Positions 26,211 through 37,335 of a stretch of 64,000 nucleotides of DNA are shown here, piece by piece. Position numbers and translations under genes: made by a program. This stretch comes from Bradyrhizobium guangdongense (GTDB lineage Bacteria; Pseudomonadota; Alphaproteobacteria; Rhizobiales; Xanthobacteraceae). Under the pieces are notes generated by a model, which saw only the letters and a list, made by a program, of their open reading frames with translations, made no database searches and had not been told where the DNA came from. Numbering within the stretch: the stretch's first letter is position 1; every line of letters begins with the position of its first letter. The stretch is from contig NZ_CP030051.1 in the NCBI RefSeq assembly GCF_004114975.1, forward strand, positions 2,294,001 through 2,358,000, read 5' to 3'.

Positions 26211-26727
26211 CGTATATGTCGCGCACCTCACCCGGCACGAGGGACGGATCGCGAGTCGTCCGGTACGTGGGTGGGGTGCGGTGGACGCGGGCGCGCGTCG
26301 GCACGCAAGGGTCGGGAGCAGGGCGAGCGGAGGATTGAGCCGAACCTCGTGAGCTTCCGCCGCGTGTGACGAACGGCGCGGGCTGCGTACGGCAAAACCG
26401 TGTGGTCCTGACTGTCGTTGCTGCAGCCAAGCCTTGCGGAAGGCGGCATGAGGCCAACCGGCCCTTGCCGTCAGCTTTTCGCAAGGCGACGGAGGCCAAA
26501 GGGAATTCGGCTCCGGGGAGGGCACGGCATAAGCCGTCAAACCACTCGCGCAGGTCGGGATGTCCTGGCTGCCCTGTACGCCGCTGTGCAGTCTTCCAAT
26601 GCGCTACACGCGCACAGCGGACCGCGGGTGCCAGTCGGCGCCCGGCCTTCCCTGCGCCCTCGGCATTGTCCAGGGCGAAACGAGCCGCAAAGCTCGGGCC
26701 GATCAGGCCGCGAGAGCGCGAAATCAT
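26211..26727. repeat. Long intergenic repeat element of Bradyrhizobium type
   Basis: The 782-bp gap 26102-26883 holds no credible gene. From about 26211 to 26727 it matches, from memory, a family of long intergenic repeats scattered through Bradyrhizobium and relatives. These are often mis-annotated as small proteins because they give Arg-rich frames (e.g. minus-strand [17 protein letters not shown] and TRFCRT). No transposase or terminal inverted repeats are visible. The segment 26728-26883 carries the promoter and ribosome site of the downstream dehydrogenase. The identification rests on recall and needs a self-genome search. Confidence 0.55.
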
Positions 26728-26883
26728 GCCTCTTCGATAAGGAAAGGCGGCTTTATTCTCGCCACGGATGGGTTAAGGAAGAGCCTGGATGCGGTGCAGC
26801 ATGTGAGGCGCCGCGGCTCGAAATTCATCAAACCGGGCACGCCGATACAGGTCGGGCTCGCTCAACGAAAAGGACGTCAGTCT

Positions 26884-27735
<852 letters not shown>

Positions 27736-27789
27736 TCTTGTAATTTGCGCTGGGACAAAGACGTCACCCGCAACTGCATCTTAGCTTCG

Positions 27790-27945
27790 TTCCTTCTCCC
27801 CTTGTGGGAGAAGGTGGCGCGAAGCGCCGGATGAGGGGTTGGGTCCCGCAAACTCGATGCTTGAGAGCACGCGGAGAGCACCCCTCACCCGTCTCAATCG
27901 CGCAATGCGCGATTGATCCACCCTCTCCCACAAGGGGAGAGGGAA
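27790..27945. repeat. RIME-like mosaic palindromic repeat
   Basis: A composite inverted repeat. The left hairpin CCTTCTCCC..GGGAGAAGG (27792-27814) and the right hairpin CCCTCTCCC..GGGAGAGGG (27921-27943) are inverted copies of each other. Between them are smaller inverted segments (GGATGAGGGG against CCCCTCACCC; GCGCGAAGCGCC; ATCGCGCAATGCGCGAT). This is the layout of rhizobial intergenic mosaic elements (RIME). It separates hbdA from the globin gene and ends 24 bp before the globin start. Confidence 0.75.
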
Positions 27946-27969
27946 AGAAGAAAGCGGACAACGAGAGAC

Positions 27970-28434
27970 ATGTCGGATCGATTGAAGGCCGAGCGCCAAG
28001 CTGCGGCTGAACGGCGGAACCTGCTGACCCAGGATGCGATCGAGCGCACCGGGGTTACCGAGGAGATGATCGGGGAACTCGTCACCCGCTTCTATGGACG
28101 CGTGCGAGAGGACGCGTTGCTCGGGCCCGTGTTCGCGATCGTGCGGAATTGGGACGAGCATCTCGCCAAGCTCAGGGATTTCTGGTCGTCGGTCGTGCTG
28201 ATGAGCGGCCGCTATCACGGCTCGCCGATGCGGGCCCATCTCCCACTCAGCCTGGTCGGCGATCATTTCGACCGCTGGCTCGACCTGTTCGAGCAGACGG
28301 CGCGCGAGGTCTGCCCGCCACCGGCAGCAGCGTTGTTCATCGACAAGGCCCGCCGCATCGCCGACAGCTTTGAGATGGCCTCGGCGACCATTGCCGGCCG
28401 CATTGCGGCGCCGCGTCACCTTTTGAGGTCCTGA
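27970..28434 (+). CDS. Group III truncated haemoglobin
   Basis: A 154-residue 2-on-2 globin of group III (Ctb-like): LVTRFYGRVREDALLGPVF (B helix with Phe-Tyr), WDEHLAKLRDFWSSVVLMSGRYHGSPMRAHLPL (E-F region with the likely proximal His) and HFDRWLDLFEQTARE. Such globins bind O2 or NO and are linked to nitrosative stress or oxygen handling. The start at 27970 excludes repeat-derived residues of the longer frame from 27913. Confidence 0.87.
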   Translation: MSDRLKAERQAAAERRNLLTQDAIERTGVTEEMIGELVTRFYGRVREDALLGPVFAIVRNWDEHLAKLRDFWSSVVLMSGRYHGSPMRAHLPLSLVGDHFDRWLDLFEQTAREVCPPPAAALFIDKARRIADSFEMASATIAGRIAAPRHLLRS

Positions 28435-28697
28435 ACGCGCCGGGTCTGCCCGCAAGACGTGTAGTTGAAGCGCATTGAGATTGTTTCTCGCTGCTCAGAC
28501 CGCGTCGCACCAATTCCTGCATCATCGGTCTGATCTGCAAAATCATCATGCCGATCGCGCGGCATGACGTTGCAAAGGCAAAATGTGCTTGAACGCGTGG
28601 AGTCGCGTTCGCTCACAGCGAGCAAAGCCATATTGATGCACTGCGGCGCCAATTCTTCGCCTTCATTTCGGCAGAGTTCCAGCGCCTGCTAGTGTGC

Positions 28698-29354
28698 ATG
28701 TCGCGCGCATCATTCAATATCTGCTCATCACCCTCCGACAACACCGCGGAACCCGAAGCCGATACAAGCGCGGAGCAAACGCGTCGAGAGCTGCTGCTCG
28801 GCGCGCTCGCCACCACCGCCTGTCTCGGCTGTTCCGCACCGGCAAGGGCCGACGACGATCAGCCGGGTGCCGACGAACGGCCGCAGAAAGGCGATCTGCT
28901 CGTCCTCTCCGAGGGCGACAACGAAGGTCAGCTCCTCAAGCCGGACGAACTCAAGCTGGGCGGCCCGCCGGTTCGCGCCTGGCCGAAGGATCCCAAAACC
29001 TCTGTCGTTCGCAGCGGGTCACGCCTGAATGAGATACTTGTCGTGAAGCTCGATCCGAACGAGCTCGATGAGACCACGCGTGCACGCGCAGCCGACGGCA
29101 TCGTTGCCTATTCGGCGGTGTGCGCTCATGCCGCTTGTCCGGTTACGGAATGGGTGAAGGCGGATCAGGGAGGCGACATGACCGTGTTCAAGTGTCCCTG
29201 CCACAATTCCGAATATGATCCACGCCAGGGCGCACAGGTCGTGTTCGGGCCCGCGCCGCGACGCCTCGCGGCGCTGCCGCTGTCGTTAAGCGAAGGTTCG
29301 CTCACCGTCGCCGGTCCCTTCATCGGAAAGGTAGGTGGCTCGCAGCCCGGATGA
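28698..29354 (+). CDS. Exported Rieske [2Fe-2S] protein, linked to PQQ dehydrogenase
   Basis: A 218-residue protein with a twin-arginine N-terminal segment (EQTRRELLLGALATTACLGC) and a C-terminal Rieske domain. The cluster ligands are Cys142-x-His144 and Cys166-x-x-His169, with Cys147/Cys168 placed for the structural disulfide (CAHAAC and CPCHN). It is not followed by cytochrome b/c1 genes, so it is not the normal bc1 subunit. It lies 110 bp upstream of a PQQ dehydrogenase on the same strand and may accept its electrons. The ATG at 28698 is chosen over the GTG at 28692. Confidence 0.83.
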   Translation: MSRASFNICSSPSDNTAEPEADTSAEQTRRELLLGALATTACLGCSAPARADDDQPGADERPQKGDLLVLSEGDNEGQLLKPDELKLGGPPVRAWPKDPKTSVVRSGSRLNEILVVKLDPNELDETTRARAADGIVAYSAVCAHAACPVTEWVKADQGGDMTVFKCPCHNSEYDPRQGAQVVFGPAPRRLAALPLSLSEGSLTVAGPFIGKVGGSQPG

Positions 29355-29464
29355 CACTCCGCGGGTCGCGCCCGCGCGCCACAAGAGGTCGCGTCCGCCA
29401 ACGAGCGGGCGGCGAGACGAACGACAAGAATTCAACTCACAAGAATTCAAAAGGGGAAACGTCC

Positions 29465-31189
29465 ATGACCACAAAGCAATGGTTTTTGTCCGGCTTCGTC
29501 GCCTTCACCTGCATTGTCTCGACGGCGGCGAGCGCCGGTCCGATCGAGAACTACAGCCCCGTCACCTCACAACGTCTCGAAAATCCCGAGCCCGGCAACT
29601 GGATGCTCTATCGGCGCACCTATGACGGCCAGGGCTTCAGCCCGCTCGACCAGATCAACACCTCCAACGTGAAGGATCTCACGCCGGTCTGGACCTTCGC
29701 CACCGGCGTCGTCGAAGGCCACGAGGCGCCGCCGATCGTCAATAACGGCGTGATGTTCGTGGCGACCCCGATGGGGCAGGTGATCGCGCTGAACGCGAAG
29801 ACCGGCGACGAGTATTGGCGCTACAAGCGGCAGCTCCCCGACGATCTGTTCCAATTGCATCCGACCAGCCGCGGTGTCGGCCTGTGGGAGGACAAGCTCT
29901 ATCTCGCCACCACCGACGACCACGTCGTCGCGCTCGACGCCAAGACGGGCAAGGTGGTGTGGGACACCAAGGTGCAGGACTACAAGAAGGGTCAATACAT
30001 GACCCTGATGCCGCTGATCGTCGATGGCAAGGTCATCGTCGGCGGCTCCGGCGGCGAGTTCGGCGTACGTGGCTATGTCGCTGCCTTCGATGCCAAGGAC
30101 GGCGGGGAGCTGTGGCGCACCTTCACGATTCCCGGCGAGGGCGAGCCCGGTCATGGCACCTGGCAGGGCGACGACTGGAAGAACGGCGGCGGCTCGGCCT
30201 GGATGACCGGGACCTACGACAAGGACACCAAGACGATCTATTGGGGCGTCGGCAATGCCGCGCCATGGCCCGGCGAGATGCATCCCGGCGACAATCTCTA
30301 TACCTCGTCGGTGATCGCACTCGATCCGGGCAATGGCAAGATCAAGACCTACCACCAGTACCACCAGAACGATTCCTGGGACTGGGACGAGGTCGATGCG
30401 CCGATGCTGATCGATCTCCAGCGCGATGGCCGCAGCATCAAGAGCCTGGTGCATCCTGGGCGCGACGCGATCTTCTGGGTGCTCGAGCGCACGCCGACCA
30501 AGATCAACTACATCGCCGGCTGGCCGTTCGTCTCCACCGACGTCTGGAAGGGCATCGACGAGAACGGCAAGCCGATCCTCGATCCCGCGCACAAGCCTGT
30601 TGTCGGCAAGCGCGTGGAGTTCTGCCCCTCGTTGTGGGGCGGGAAGGACTGGCCGTCCGCGGCCTACAGCCAGAAGACCGGCCTCGTCTACGTGCCCGCC
30701 AACGAGAATTTCTGCGGCGGTTTCACTGGCGAGAAGATCCCGCTCAAGCCGGGCGAACTTTGGCTCGGTACCAAGCCGGAGGATATCGGCCTGAAGACCA
30801 AGCCGGGCGCCGATCATTTCGGCGAGATTCAGGCCTGGGATCCCGCGACCGGCAAGAAGGTGTGGCAGCATAACTTCCCGAAGTCGCAGATGTTCGGCTC
30901 GGTCACGGCTACCGCGGGCGATCTCCTCTTCGCCGGCGGCACTAACGACCGCGAGTTCCGCGCCTTCAATGCCAAGACCGGCGAGCTGCTCTGGCAGCAG
31001 AAGACCAACTCCGGCATCATGGGCATGCCGATCTCCTATGAGATCGACGGCACGCAATACATTGCGATCCAGTCGGGCTGGGGTGTGGACGCGCAACGCA
31101 TTCAGGACGCGCTGGCGACAAACAACATCGGCATCGAGTCCAACGTGCCGCAAGGCGGCGTGGTCTGGGTGTTCGCGCTGAAGAAATAA
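29465..31189 (+). CDS. PQQ-dependent alcohol dehydrogenase, lanthanide type, without vicinal cysteines
   Basis: A 574-residue periplasmic quinoprotein with a signal peptide ([24 protein letters not shown]) and an eight-bladed propeller with W-motifs (e.g. [33 protein letters not shown]). Metal/PQQ residues: Glu198 (GGEFG), Asn264 (GVGNAAPW), Asp306 and the extra Asp308 in SWDWDEV; Asp-x-Asp marks lanthanide-dependent enzymes. The adjacent Cys-Cys pair that stacks on PQQ in most alcohol dehydrogenases is absent: the equivalent segment reads [11 protein letters not shown]. The ATG at 29465 follows AAAGGGGAAAC. It is partnered with the upstream Rieske gene; no cytochrome c is adjacent. Substrate unknown. 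Confidence 0.88.
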   Translation: MTTKQWFLSGFVAFTCIVSTAASAGPIENYSPVTSQRLENPEPGNWMLYRRTYDGQGFSPLDQINTSNVKDLTPVWTFATGVVEGHEAPPIVNNGVMFVATPMGQVIALNAKTGDEYWRYKRQLPDDLFQLHPTSRGVGLWEDKLYLATTDDHVVALDAKTGKVVWDTKVQDYKKGQYMTLMPLIVDGKVIVGGSGGEFGVRGYVAAFDAKDGGELWRTFTIPGEGEPGHGTWQGDDWKNGGGSAWMTGTYDKDTKTIYWGVGNAAPWPGEMHPGDNLYTSSVIALDPGNGKIKTYHQYHQNDSWDWDEVDAPMLIDLQRDGRSIKSLVHPGRDAIFWVLERTPTKINYIAGWPFVSTDVWKGIDENGKPILDPAHKPVVGKRVEFCPSLWGGKDWPSAAYSQKTGLVYVPANENFCGGFTGEKIPLKPGELWLGTKPEDIGLKTKPGADHFGEIQAWDPATGKKVWQHNFPKSQMFGSVTATAGDLLFAGGTNDREFRAFNAKTGELLWQQKTNSGIMGMPISYEIDGTQYIAIQSGWGVDAQRIQDALATNNIGIESNVPQGGVVWVFALKK

Positions 31190-31234
31190 GCTCCGCAGGC
31201 GGATCGAAAGACGCGGAGCGACAGGGGGGTGGCG

Positions 31235-31264
31235 AGAGCGGCGGACGGCAACGTCCGCCGCTCT
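31235..31264 (+). terminator. Rho-independent-type hairpin after the PQQ dehydrogenase
   Basis: A perfect 12-bp stem (AGAGCGGCGGAC / GTCCGCCGCTCT) with a 6-base loop, 46 bp after the dehydrogenase stop and followed by TTGTGTG. It sits between convergent genes and could serve both directions. Confidence 0.7.
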
Positions 31265-31279
31265 TGTGTGCGCTCGTAG

Positions 31280-31540
31280 CTATTTGCCCTCGCGCTCGAC
31301 CTTATCCTTTGCTTTCTGGTTCATCTCCCGAACCTTCGGATCGCTGGGGCTCTGCCCGGTGGTCCGGGTGGTCGAAGCGGGCGGGGCATTCGCGTTTGGA
31401 AGCGAGCTCTGGTCCGGCGCGGTGGGGCGCGTTGCGGTGGTCGGCGGCGTCGTGTTGCTGCTCTGGGCGAACGCTCCGGCGGTGGTCAAAAGGAAGGCGC
31501 TCGACAGCGAGACTGCGAGCGCCCTTGAGATATTGGTCAT
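31280..31540 (-). CDS. Small exported Thr/Pro-rich protein
   Basis: An 86-residue protein with a clear signal peptide ([26 protein letters not shown]). The mature part is disordered and rich in Thr, Pro, Ser and Asn ([18 protein letters not shown]) and ends in a charged helix ([18 protein letters not shown]). No family recognised. It lies 54 bp downstream of the molybdenum hydroxylase large subunit on the same strand and could be the end of that operon. Confidence 0.6.
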   Translation of the reverse strand: MTNISRALAVSLSSAFLLTTAGAFAQSSNTTPPTTATRPTAPDQSSLPNANAPPASTTRTTGQSPSDPKVREMNQKAKDKVEREGK

Positions 31541-31594
31541 CGATCTGCTCCTGGTCAGATCGATGGAAACGGCGCGAGGCCGCCTTCCGTTCCG

Positions 31595-33907
31595 TCAAGC
31601 CTCCAATTGCTTGCCGATCGGAAGCGAGCGGATGCGCTTGCCGGTCGCCGCGAAGATCGCGTTCATCAGCGCCGGTGCGAACGGCGGCACGCCGGGCTCG
31701 CCGACGCCGCTCGGCGGTGTGTCCGATGCGGGGGGCACGATGTGGACGTTGGTCACCAGCGGAGCCTCGTCGATCCTGACGACCTGGAAGTCGTCGAAAT
31801 TATTCTGCTCCACCTTGCCGTCCTTGAAGGTGACCTGGCCATATTTGGCAAGGCTGAGCCCCATGATCGCGGCGCCTTCGATCTGCGAGGCGATGCGTTC
31901 GGGGTTCACATAGGTGCCGCAGTCGATCGCGGTGTCGACCCGCGGCACCGTCAGCTTGCCCTTTTCGTCGACCGCGACTTCGACGATGGTCGCGATGTAG
32001 CTGACGAAGCTGCGGTGCGCCGCGATGCCGAGGCCGTGGCCCTTCGGGACCTGCCGGCCCCATTCGCCCTTGTCCGCGACCAGCTCGACCACCTTGCGCA
32101 GACGTGCTGTGTCGATGGGGTAGCTGTCATAGGGCTCGCCGTAGTTCCACATGTCCTTCACGGCGGGCTTGACGATGCGGGGTGAGCCGATCAGCGCAAG
32201 GAGCGTCTCCTTCTGGTCGCGCCCGGTCGCACTCGCGATCTCGCCGACCATCGACTGCACCGCGAAAGCGCGCGGGATGTTCGAGACCGAACGGAACCAG
32301 CCGATGCGAGTGTGCGCGGCAGCTTCCGGATTCTCGCAACTGATATTGGCGATTTCGAAAGGCATGTCGACGAGGCCCATACCGAGCTCGAAAGCCGCCT
32401 GATGGACCGTGCCCGCGGCGAAGGTCGAGGCGATGCTGGGCGCCACGCTGCGGTGGCGCCAGGCGATCACCTTGCCGTCCTTGTCCAGCCCCGCCTCGAT
32501 CCGCTCGGCCGAGACCGTGTGCAGGAAGCCGTTATGGATGTCGTCTTCGCGCGTCCATTGCACCTTGACGGGTGCGCCGAGCTCCTTCGACAGCAGGGCG
32601 GCCTCGAGCGCATAGTCGCACTTCGACTTGCGGCCGAAACCGCCGCCGAGCAGCGTCACGTTGACGGTGACGTTGCCCTCGGGAATGCCGAGCGTCTTGG
32701 CGACGTCCTCGCGCGTTCCGCCCGGGCTCTGCACCGGCGCCCAGATCTCCGCCTTGTCGCCCTTGACGTCGGCGACCGCGACCGGCGGCTCCATGCTGAC
32801 ATGGGCAAGATGGGGAATGTAGTATTCGCCGACGACGACCTTGTCGGCGCTCTTCAGGGCGGCGTCGGCATCGCCCTCCTTGCGGACGACGAGACCCGGC
32901 TTGCGCGAGGCCTCCTCGAGATCCTTGCGATAGGCGACCGAGTCGTACTTGCCGTTGGCGCCGTCGTCCCAGACCAGCTTGAGCGCGTCGCGGCCCTTGA
33001 TCGCGGCACCGGTGTTGCGTGCGATCACAGCGACGCCGCCGAGCGGCTGGAATTTCGACGGCCACGGCCAGCCGCGCACCTGCATCACCTTCTCCACGCC
33101 GGGCACTTTCAACGCCGCGTCCGGATCGAACGAAGTGAGCTTGCCTCCGGTCACGGGCGGGCGCGCGATCACGGCATATTTCATGCCGGGCAGTCGCACG
33201 TCGGCGCCATATTGCGCCTTGCCGGTGGTGATGTCGTGGAGATCGACGATGCTGACCTGGCCCTTGCCGAGATAGCGGAAGTCCTTGGGGTCCTTCAGCT
33301 TGAGGCCTTCGGTCGCCGGCACCGATTCCTTGGCGGCATCGGCGGCGAGCTCGCCGAAGCCGAGCTTACGCCCGCTCGCGCTATGGACGACCTCGTGATT
33401 GACCGCCTTCACCTCGGTCGCCGGCACGCTCCAGCGCTTGGCCGCGGCCTGTTCCAGCATGGTGCGGGCCGAGGCGCCGATCTGGCGCATCGGAAGCAGG
33501 TAGTGCCGCGTGCTGCGCGAGCCGTCGGTATCCTGGTTGCCGAACTTGACCTCGTCGCCATGGGCCTGCTGCACCTTGACCTTGGACCAGTCGGCCTCCA
33601 TCTCCTCCGCCACGATCAAGGGCAGGCTGGTGCGCACGCCGGTGCCCATCTCGGAGCGGTGGGCGACGATGGTGACGGTGCCGTCGGAGGCGACCGCGAC
33701 GAACACGCGCGGGTCGACCACGACGCCGTGCGGCATCTTGCCGGCGCCGGTCTCATAGGCAAAGGCCTGGCGCGTCATCACGGGCGCGGCGAGCACGAAG
33801 CCGCCGGTGACGCCGAGCCCCTTCAGGATGCTGCGGCGCGAGATCTTCTCGACCTTCAGATGCTTTTCGAAGCCACGGAGCTTCCGGGGATTGTCGATGA
33901 AATTCAT
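31595..33907 (-). CDS. iorB: Molybdopterin-binding subunit of a xanthine dehydrogenase-family aldehyde/isoquinoline oxidoreductase
   Basis: A 770-residue molybdenum hydroxylase large subunit like IorB. The twin-arginine signal [20 protein letters not shown] predicts export of the folded, cofactor-loaded protein. Molybdopterin-cytosine-dinucleotide-type motifs include [46 protein letters not shown] and the C-terminal [23 protein letters not shown], whose Glu is the usual catalytic residue. Relatives oxidise aldehydes or N-heterocycles. The gene starts 2 bp after the 2Fe-2S subunit stop. Beside PQQ alcohol dehydrogenases, an aldehyde substrate is plausible, but that is an inference. Confidence 0.87.
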   Translation of the reverse strand: MNFIDNPRKLRGFEKHLKVEKISRRSILKGLGVTGGFVLAAPVMTRQAFAYETGAGKMPHGVVVDPRVFVAVASDGTVTIVAHRSEMGTGVRTSLPLIVAEEMEADWSKVKVQQAHGDEVKFGNQDTDGSRSTRHYLLPMRQIGASARTMLEQAAAKRWSVPATEVKAVNHEVVHSASGRKLGFGELAADAAKESVPATEGLKLKDPKDFRYLGKGQVSIVDLHDITTGKAQYGADVRLPGMKYAVIARPPVTGGKLTSFDPDAALKVPGVEKVMQVRGWPWPSKFQPLGGVAVIARNTGAAIKGRDALKLVWDDGANGKYDSVAYRKDLEEASRKPGLVVRKEGDADAALKSADKVVVGEYYIPHLAHVSMEPPVAVADVKGDKAEIWAPVQSPGGTREDVAKTLGIPEGNVTVNVTLLGGGFGRKSKCDYALEAALLSKELGAPVKVQWTREDDIHNGFLHTVSAERIEAGLDKDGKVIAWRHRSVAPSIASTFAAGTVHQAAFELGMGLVDMPFEIANISCENPEAAAHTRIGWFRSVSNIPRAFAVQSMVGEIASATGRDQKETLLALIGSPRIVKPAVKDMWNYGEPYDSYPIDTARLRKVVELVADKGEWGRQVPKGHGLGIAAHRSFVSYIATIVEVAVDEKGKLTVPRVDTAIDCGTYVNPERIASQIEGAAIMGLSLAKYGQVTFKDGKVEQNNFDDFQVVRIDEAPLVTNVHIVPPASDTPPSGVGEPGVPPFAPALMNAIFAATGKRIRSLPIGKQLEA

Positions 33908-33908
33908 G

Positions 33909-34361
33909 TCACACTCCCGTCGATGCGAGATGGACCGCGTTTTCGATGCGCTGGTAGCAGCCGCAGCGGCAGATGTTGCCGGCCATCGCCTCGCGGATCT
34001 GGTCGTGCGAGGGTTTCGGATTGTCCATCAGGAGCGCCGCGGCCTGCATGATCTGGCCCGCCTGGCAGAAGCCGCATTGGGGGACATTGACCTGGCGCCA
34101 AGCCTTCTGGACGGGATGATCGCCCTCCGGATGCAGTCCCTCGATCGTGGTGATCTCCCGTCCGGCGACGTCGTTGACCGAGGTGATGCAGGAGCGCACC
34201 GCCTCCTTGTCGACGATGACAGTACAGGCCCCGCACAGCGCCTTGCCGCAGCCGAACTTGGTGCCGGTCAACCCGGCTTCGTCACGCAGGAACCAGAGTA
34301 GCGGGAGATCCGGGTCGCCGTCCCAGCTCTGTTCCTGGCCGTTGATCTTCACCTTGATCAT
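33909..34361 (-). CDS. iorA: [2Fe-2S] subunit of the molybdenum hydroxylase
   Basis: A 150-residue ferredoxin-like small subunit. The plant-type cluster motif is [16 protein letters not shown] plus an upstream Cys-free strand, and the second cluster motif is [10 protein letters not shown] with CRCGCYQRI. It carries electrons from the molybdopterin site of the adjacent large subunit. No FAD subunit is encoded, as is usual for IorAB-type enzymes, which pass electrons to a cytochrome or quinone. The start at 34361 follows GAGCGAGGGACG. Confidence 0.88.
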   Translation of the reverse strand: MIKVKINGQEQSWDGDPDLPLLWFLRDEAGLTGTKFGCGKALCGACTVIVDKEAVRSCITSVNDVAGREITTIEGLHPEGDHPVQKAWRQVNVPQCGFCQAGQIMQAAALLMDNPKPSHDQIREAMAGNICRCGCYQRIENAVHLASTGV

Positions 34362-34969
34362 GATCGTCCCTCGCTCTTCATAAGCTGACTGATTCAACAT
34401 TGCCGAATTCGATCGGCGCAATGTCCGTTGCCTCATGTGACCGCATTTCGGCCTCTTGTCCTGCGCGGGCAGGTCCCGGCAGGAAGCTGGAATGCGAATC
34501 GCAATGTCTGGATGTCCTCGATACCTCCCGTTTTGTTCTTGATTGATTGAATTCGCGCGGCATCGTGACGAGCGACCGTAGCAGAGATCACGTCGCCCGG
34601 CGTTCACAGCCGGGTGTTCTCGACGTGAACAGATTGCATCCGGGGTTTGTCAAAAGCAGGGCGCGGCAACACATCGCGCGCCGGGCGATCACGAAATCGA
34701 AGCTGCGATTAAAAAAGCTTCGTCCGCCAGAGGGACTGCGCGGACGAAGCAGTAGTCCTCAGTCGAGGGAGGGAGAATCGCAGGGCACGCTGACTTCAAG
34801 CAGGAAGAGGGCGGCACTGCGCAGTCATTCAGAGACCAGGACTGAGGGAGCGGAACGCGCTCGCATACGCAATACTGCGCGGGCGGCAACTCGCCGCGGT
34901 CATCCGATAACGGCGCCCGTCCGTTCGCGGATCACCGGCGAGCGGACGGGCGATGGCGGATGGTCTTGC
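34362..34969. other. 608-bp gap between iorA and gfa
   Basis: No gene seen. The left part should hold the iorAB promoter (minus strand). The right part holds two hairpins downstream of gfa: a strong terminator at 34711-34750 and a 14-bp GC-rich stem at 34915-34951 with one G-T pair. No repeats or further motifs were recognised. Confidence 0.6.
34711..34750 (-). terminator. Rho-independent terminator of the xox/adh/gfa operon
   Basis: A perfect 11-bp stem (GCTTCGTCCGC / GCGGACGAAGC) with a 12-base loop, followed on the minus strand by six T residues (A-run at 34711-34716). It lies about 220 bp past the gfa stop and is the only textbook terminator on this side, so transcription of gfa probably ends here. 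Confidence 0.8.
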
Positions 34970-35533
34970 TCAGGCCGCCTTGGCTTTCGCCACGTGGGTC
35001 GCGATTGCATCCATCAGCGCCGGCGAAAGGCAGTCATAGGGCTCGAGCCCGAGTTCCTTCAGACGCGACCGGATGCCGGCCATCTGTTCCGGCTTCACGC
35101 CAGATTCGATCACCGAGGAGACGAAGGCGGCGAATTGCGGCGCCTGCGAGCCCTGCTCCTGGAACAGCTCCGGATGGATGAAGTCGAGACCGTAGAAGGG
35201 GTGGTTCTTGTTCTCGATGCGGCCGTACATATGCGTGCCGCAGGCCTTGCAGGCGTAGCGCTGGATCACTGCGGAGGGATCGACGATCTGGAGCTTGTCG
35301 CCGTTCTCGAGCACGGTGACGTTCTGGCGCGGCACGACGGCAACGACCGAGAACGTTGCGCCCTGCGGTTTCCAGCACTTGGTGCAGCCGCACGCGTGAT
35401 TATGTGCCACATCGCCCTTGATGCCGACCTTGACCTGATGGTCCTTGCATTTGCAGACGAGGGTGCCGCCGGCAAAATGCCCGCTGCCCTGTTTGACGCC
35501 GTTGTCGATCGAGGGGTGGAGTGCAACAGTCAT
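34970..35533 (-). CDS. gfa: S-(hydroxymethyl)glutathione synthase Gfa
   Basis: A 187-residue zinc protein that speeds condensation of formaldehyde with glutathione. Zn-binding cysteines are in [18 protein letters not shown] and [12 protein letters not shown]; the C-terminal half ([23 protein letters not shown]) is typical of Gfa. It lies 31 bp after the class III alcohol dehydrogenase gene on the same strand, so the two first formaldehyde steps are cotranscribed. The ATG at 35533 follows a GGAGG. Confidence 0.93.
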   Translation of the reverse strand: MTVALHPSIDNGVKQGSGHFAGGTLVCKCKDHQVKVGIKGDVAHNHACGCTKCWKPQGATFSVVAVVPRQNVTVLENGDKLQIVDPSAVIQRYACKACGTHMYGRIENKNHPFYGLDFIHPELFQEQGSQAPQFAAFVSSVIESGVKPEQMAGIRSRLKELGLEPYDCLSPALMDAIATHVAKAKAA

Positions 35534-35564
35534 GGGTCGATCCTCCTTGGGTGTGACGCTTGAG

Positions 35565-36674
<1,110 letters not shown>

Positions 36675-36735
36675 CGGTAACTCCTCAAGTTCTCGCAGGA
36701 TGCCAAGATCTAAGTCTCAGCGCGGCTGCAAACGT

Positions 36736-37254
36736 TCACTTCTTGCCCATGCACGAGTCTTCGTTCTTGGTGTAGGCGTCGTTCTTGTCCTCATGCTTGC
36801 TTGGACGGGCACGGCCCCAGGCCTCGTTGGAGCGGGCGCGCAGGTAGACATAGAGATCGTCCATGTAGCAGGCGACGTTCGGATTATCGCCGAATGCCGG
36901 CATCACGTTCTCCTGCGCGGTCGAGACGTTCTTGCGGCCGGAGGCGACGACGCCGAGGAAATCGGCATAGCTCATGGTCTTGAGCGAGTCCTTCAACGCC
37001 GGCGCATAGGTCGAGCCCATTCCATCGGGGCCGTGGCAGACGTGGCAATCCGAGTGATAGCGGCGGTATCCGGAATAGGTGTACCAGTCCACCGATCCCT
37101 CGGTGATCTTGTAGGTCGGATTACCCTCCTTATCGAGCCATTCGCCAGTTTCGTTCTGCTTGACGGCAGTCGGGTCGCCCGAGCCGTCCGCGACAGCAAT
37201 TCCTCCGGACGCGACGAAGATCATCGTGGCAATGACAGAGCAGAGTTTACGCAA
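36736..37254 (-). CDS. xoxG: Cytochrome c, XoxG type (methanol-metabolism four-cysteine cytochrome)
   Basis: A 172-residue periplasmic c-type cytochrome with signal peptide, heme site CHVCH (70-74), a likely axial Met in NVMPAFG and two additional Cys (VACYMDD, DSCMGKK), giving the four-Cys pattern of methanol-metabolism cytochromes. XoxG is the electron acceptor of XoxF. The start is TTG at 37254 with GAGGAAC ahead. It follows xoxF across an 81-bp gap containing a strong hairpin. Confidence 0.88.
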   Translation of the reverse strand: MRKLCSVIATMIFVASGGIAVADGSGDPTAVKQNETGEWLDKEGNPTYKITEGSVDWYTYSGYRRYHSDCHVCHGPDGMGSTYAPALKDSLKTMSYADFLGVVASGRKNVSTAQENVMPAFGDNPNVACYMDDLYVYLRARSNEAWGRARPSKHEDKNDAYTKNEDSCMGKK

Positions 37255-37288
37255 GAGGTGTTCCTCGAAGGCATCAGGTGGAGACGAG

Positions 37289-37317
37289 CCGGCGCGTGGA
37301 GTTGATCCACGCGCCGG
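37289..37317 (-). promoter_or_regulatory. Strong hairpin between xoxF and xoxG
   Basis: A perfect 12-bp stem (CCGGCGCGTGGA and complement) with a 5-base loop, 19 bp after the xoxF stop and 35 bp before xoxG. There is no T-run. Its place inside the operon suggests partial termination or protection of the xoxF 3' end, so that xoxF message exceeds xoxG message. Confidence 0.6.
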
Positions 37318-37335
37318 AGCGAGACTGCACAGAGG

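Noticed and set aside
26191..26727. 178-residue minus-strand ORF and overlapping plus-strand ORFs
   Set aside because: They come from the long intergenic repeat; composition and recall of similar mis-annotations argue against real proteins.
29567..31153. 528-residue antisense frame across the first PQQ dehydrogenase
   Set aside because: The sense strand encodes an unmistakable quinoprotein; this frame lacks any motif.
32312..34051. 579-residue plus-strand frame over the molybdenum hydroxylase
   Set aside because: Antisense shadow; the His/Asp/Arg/Gly-rich product has no domain.
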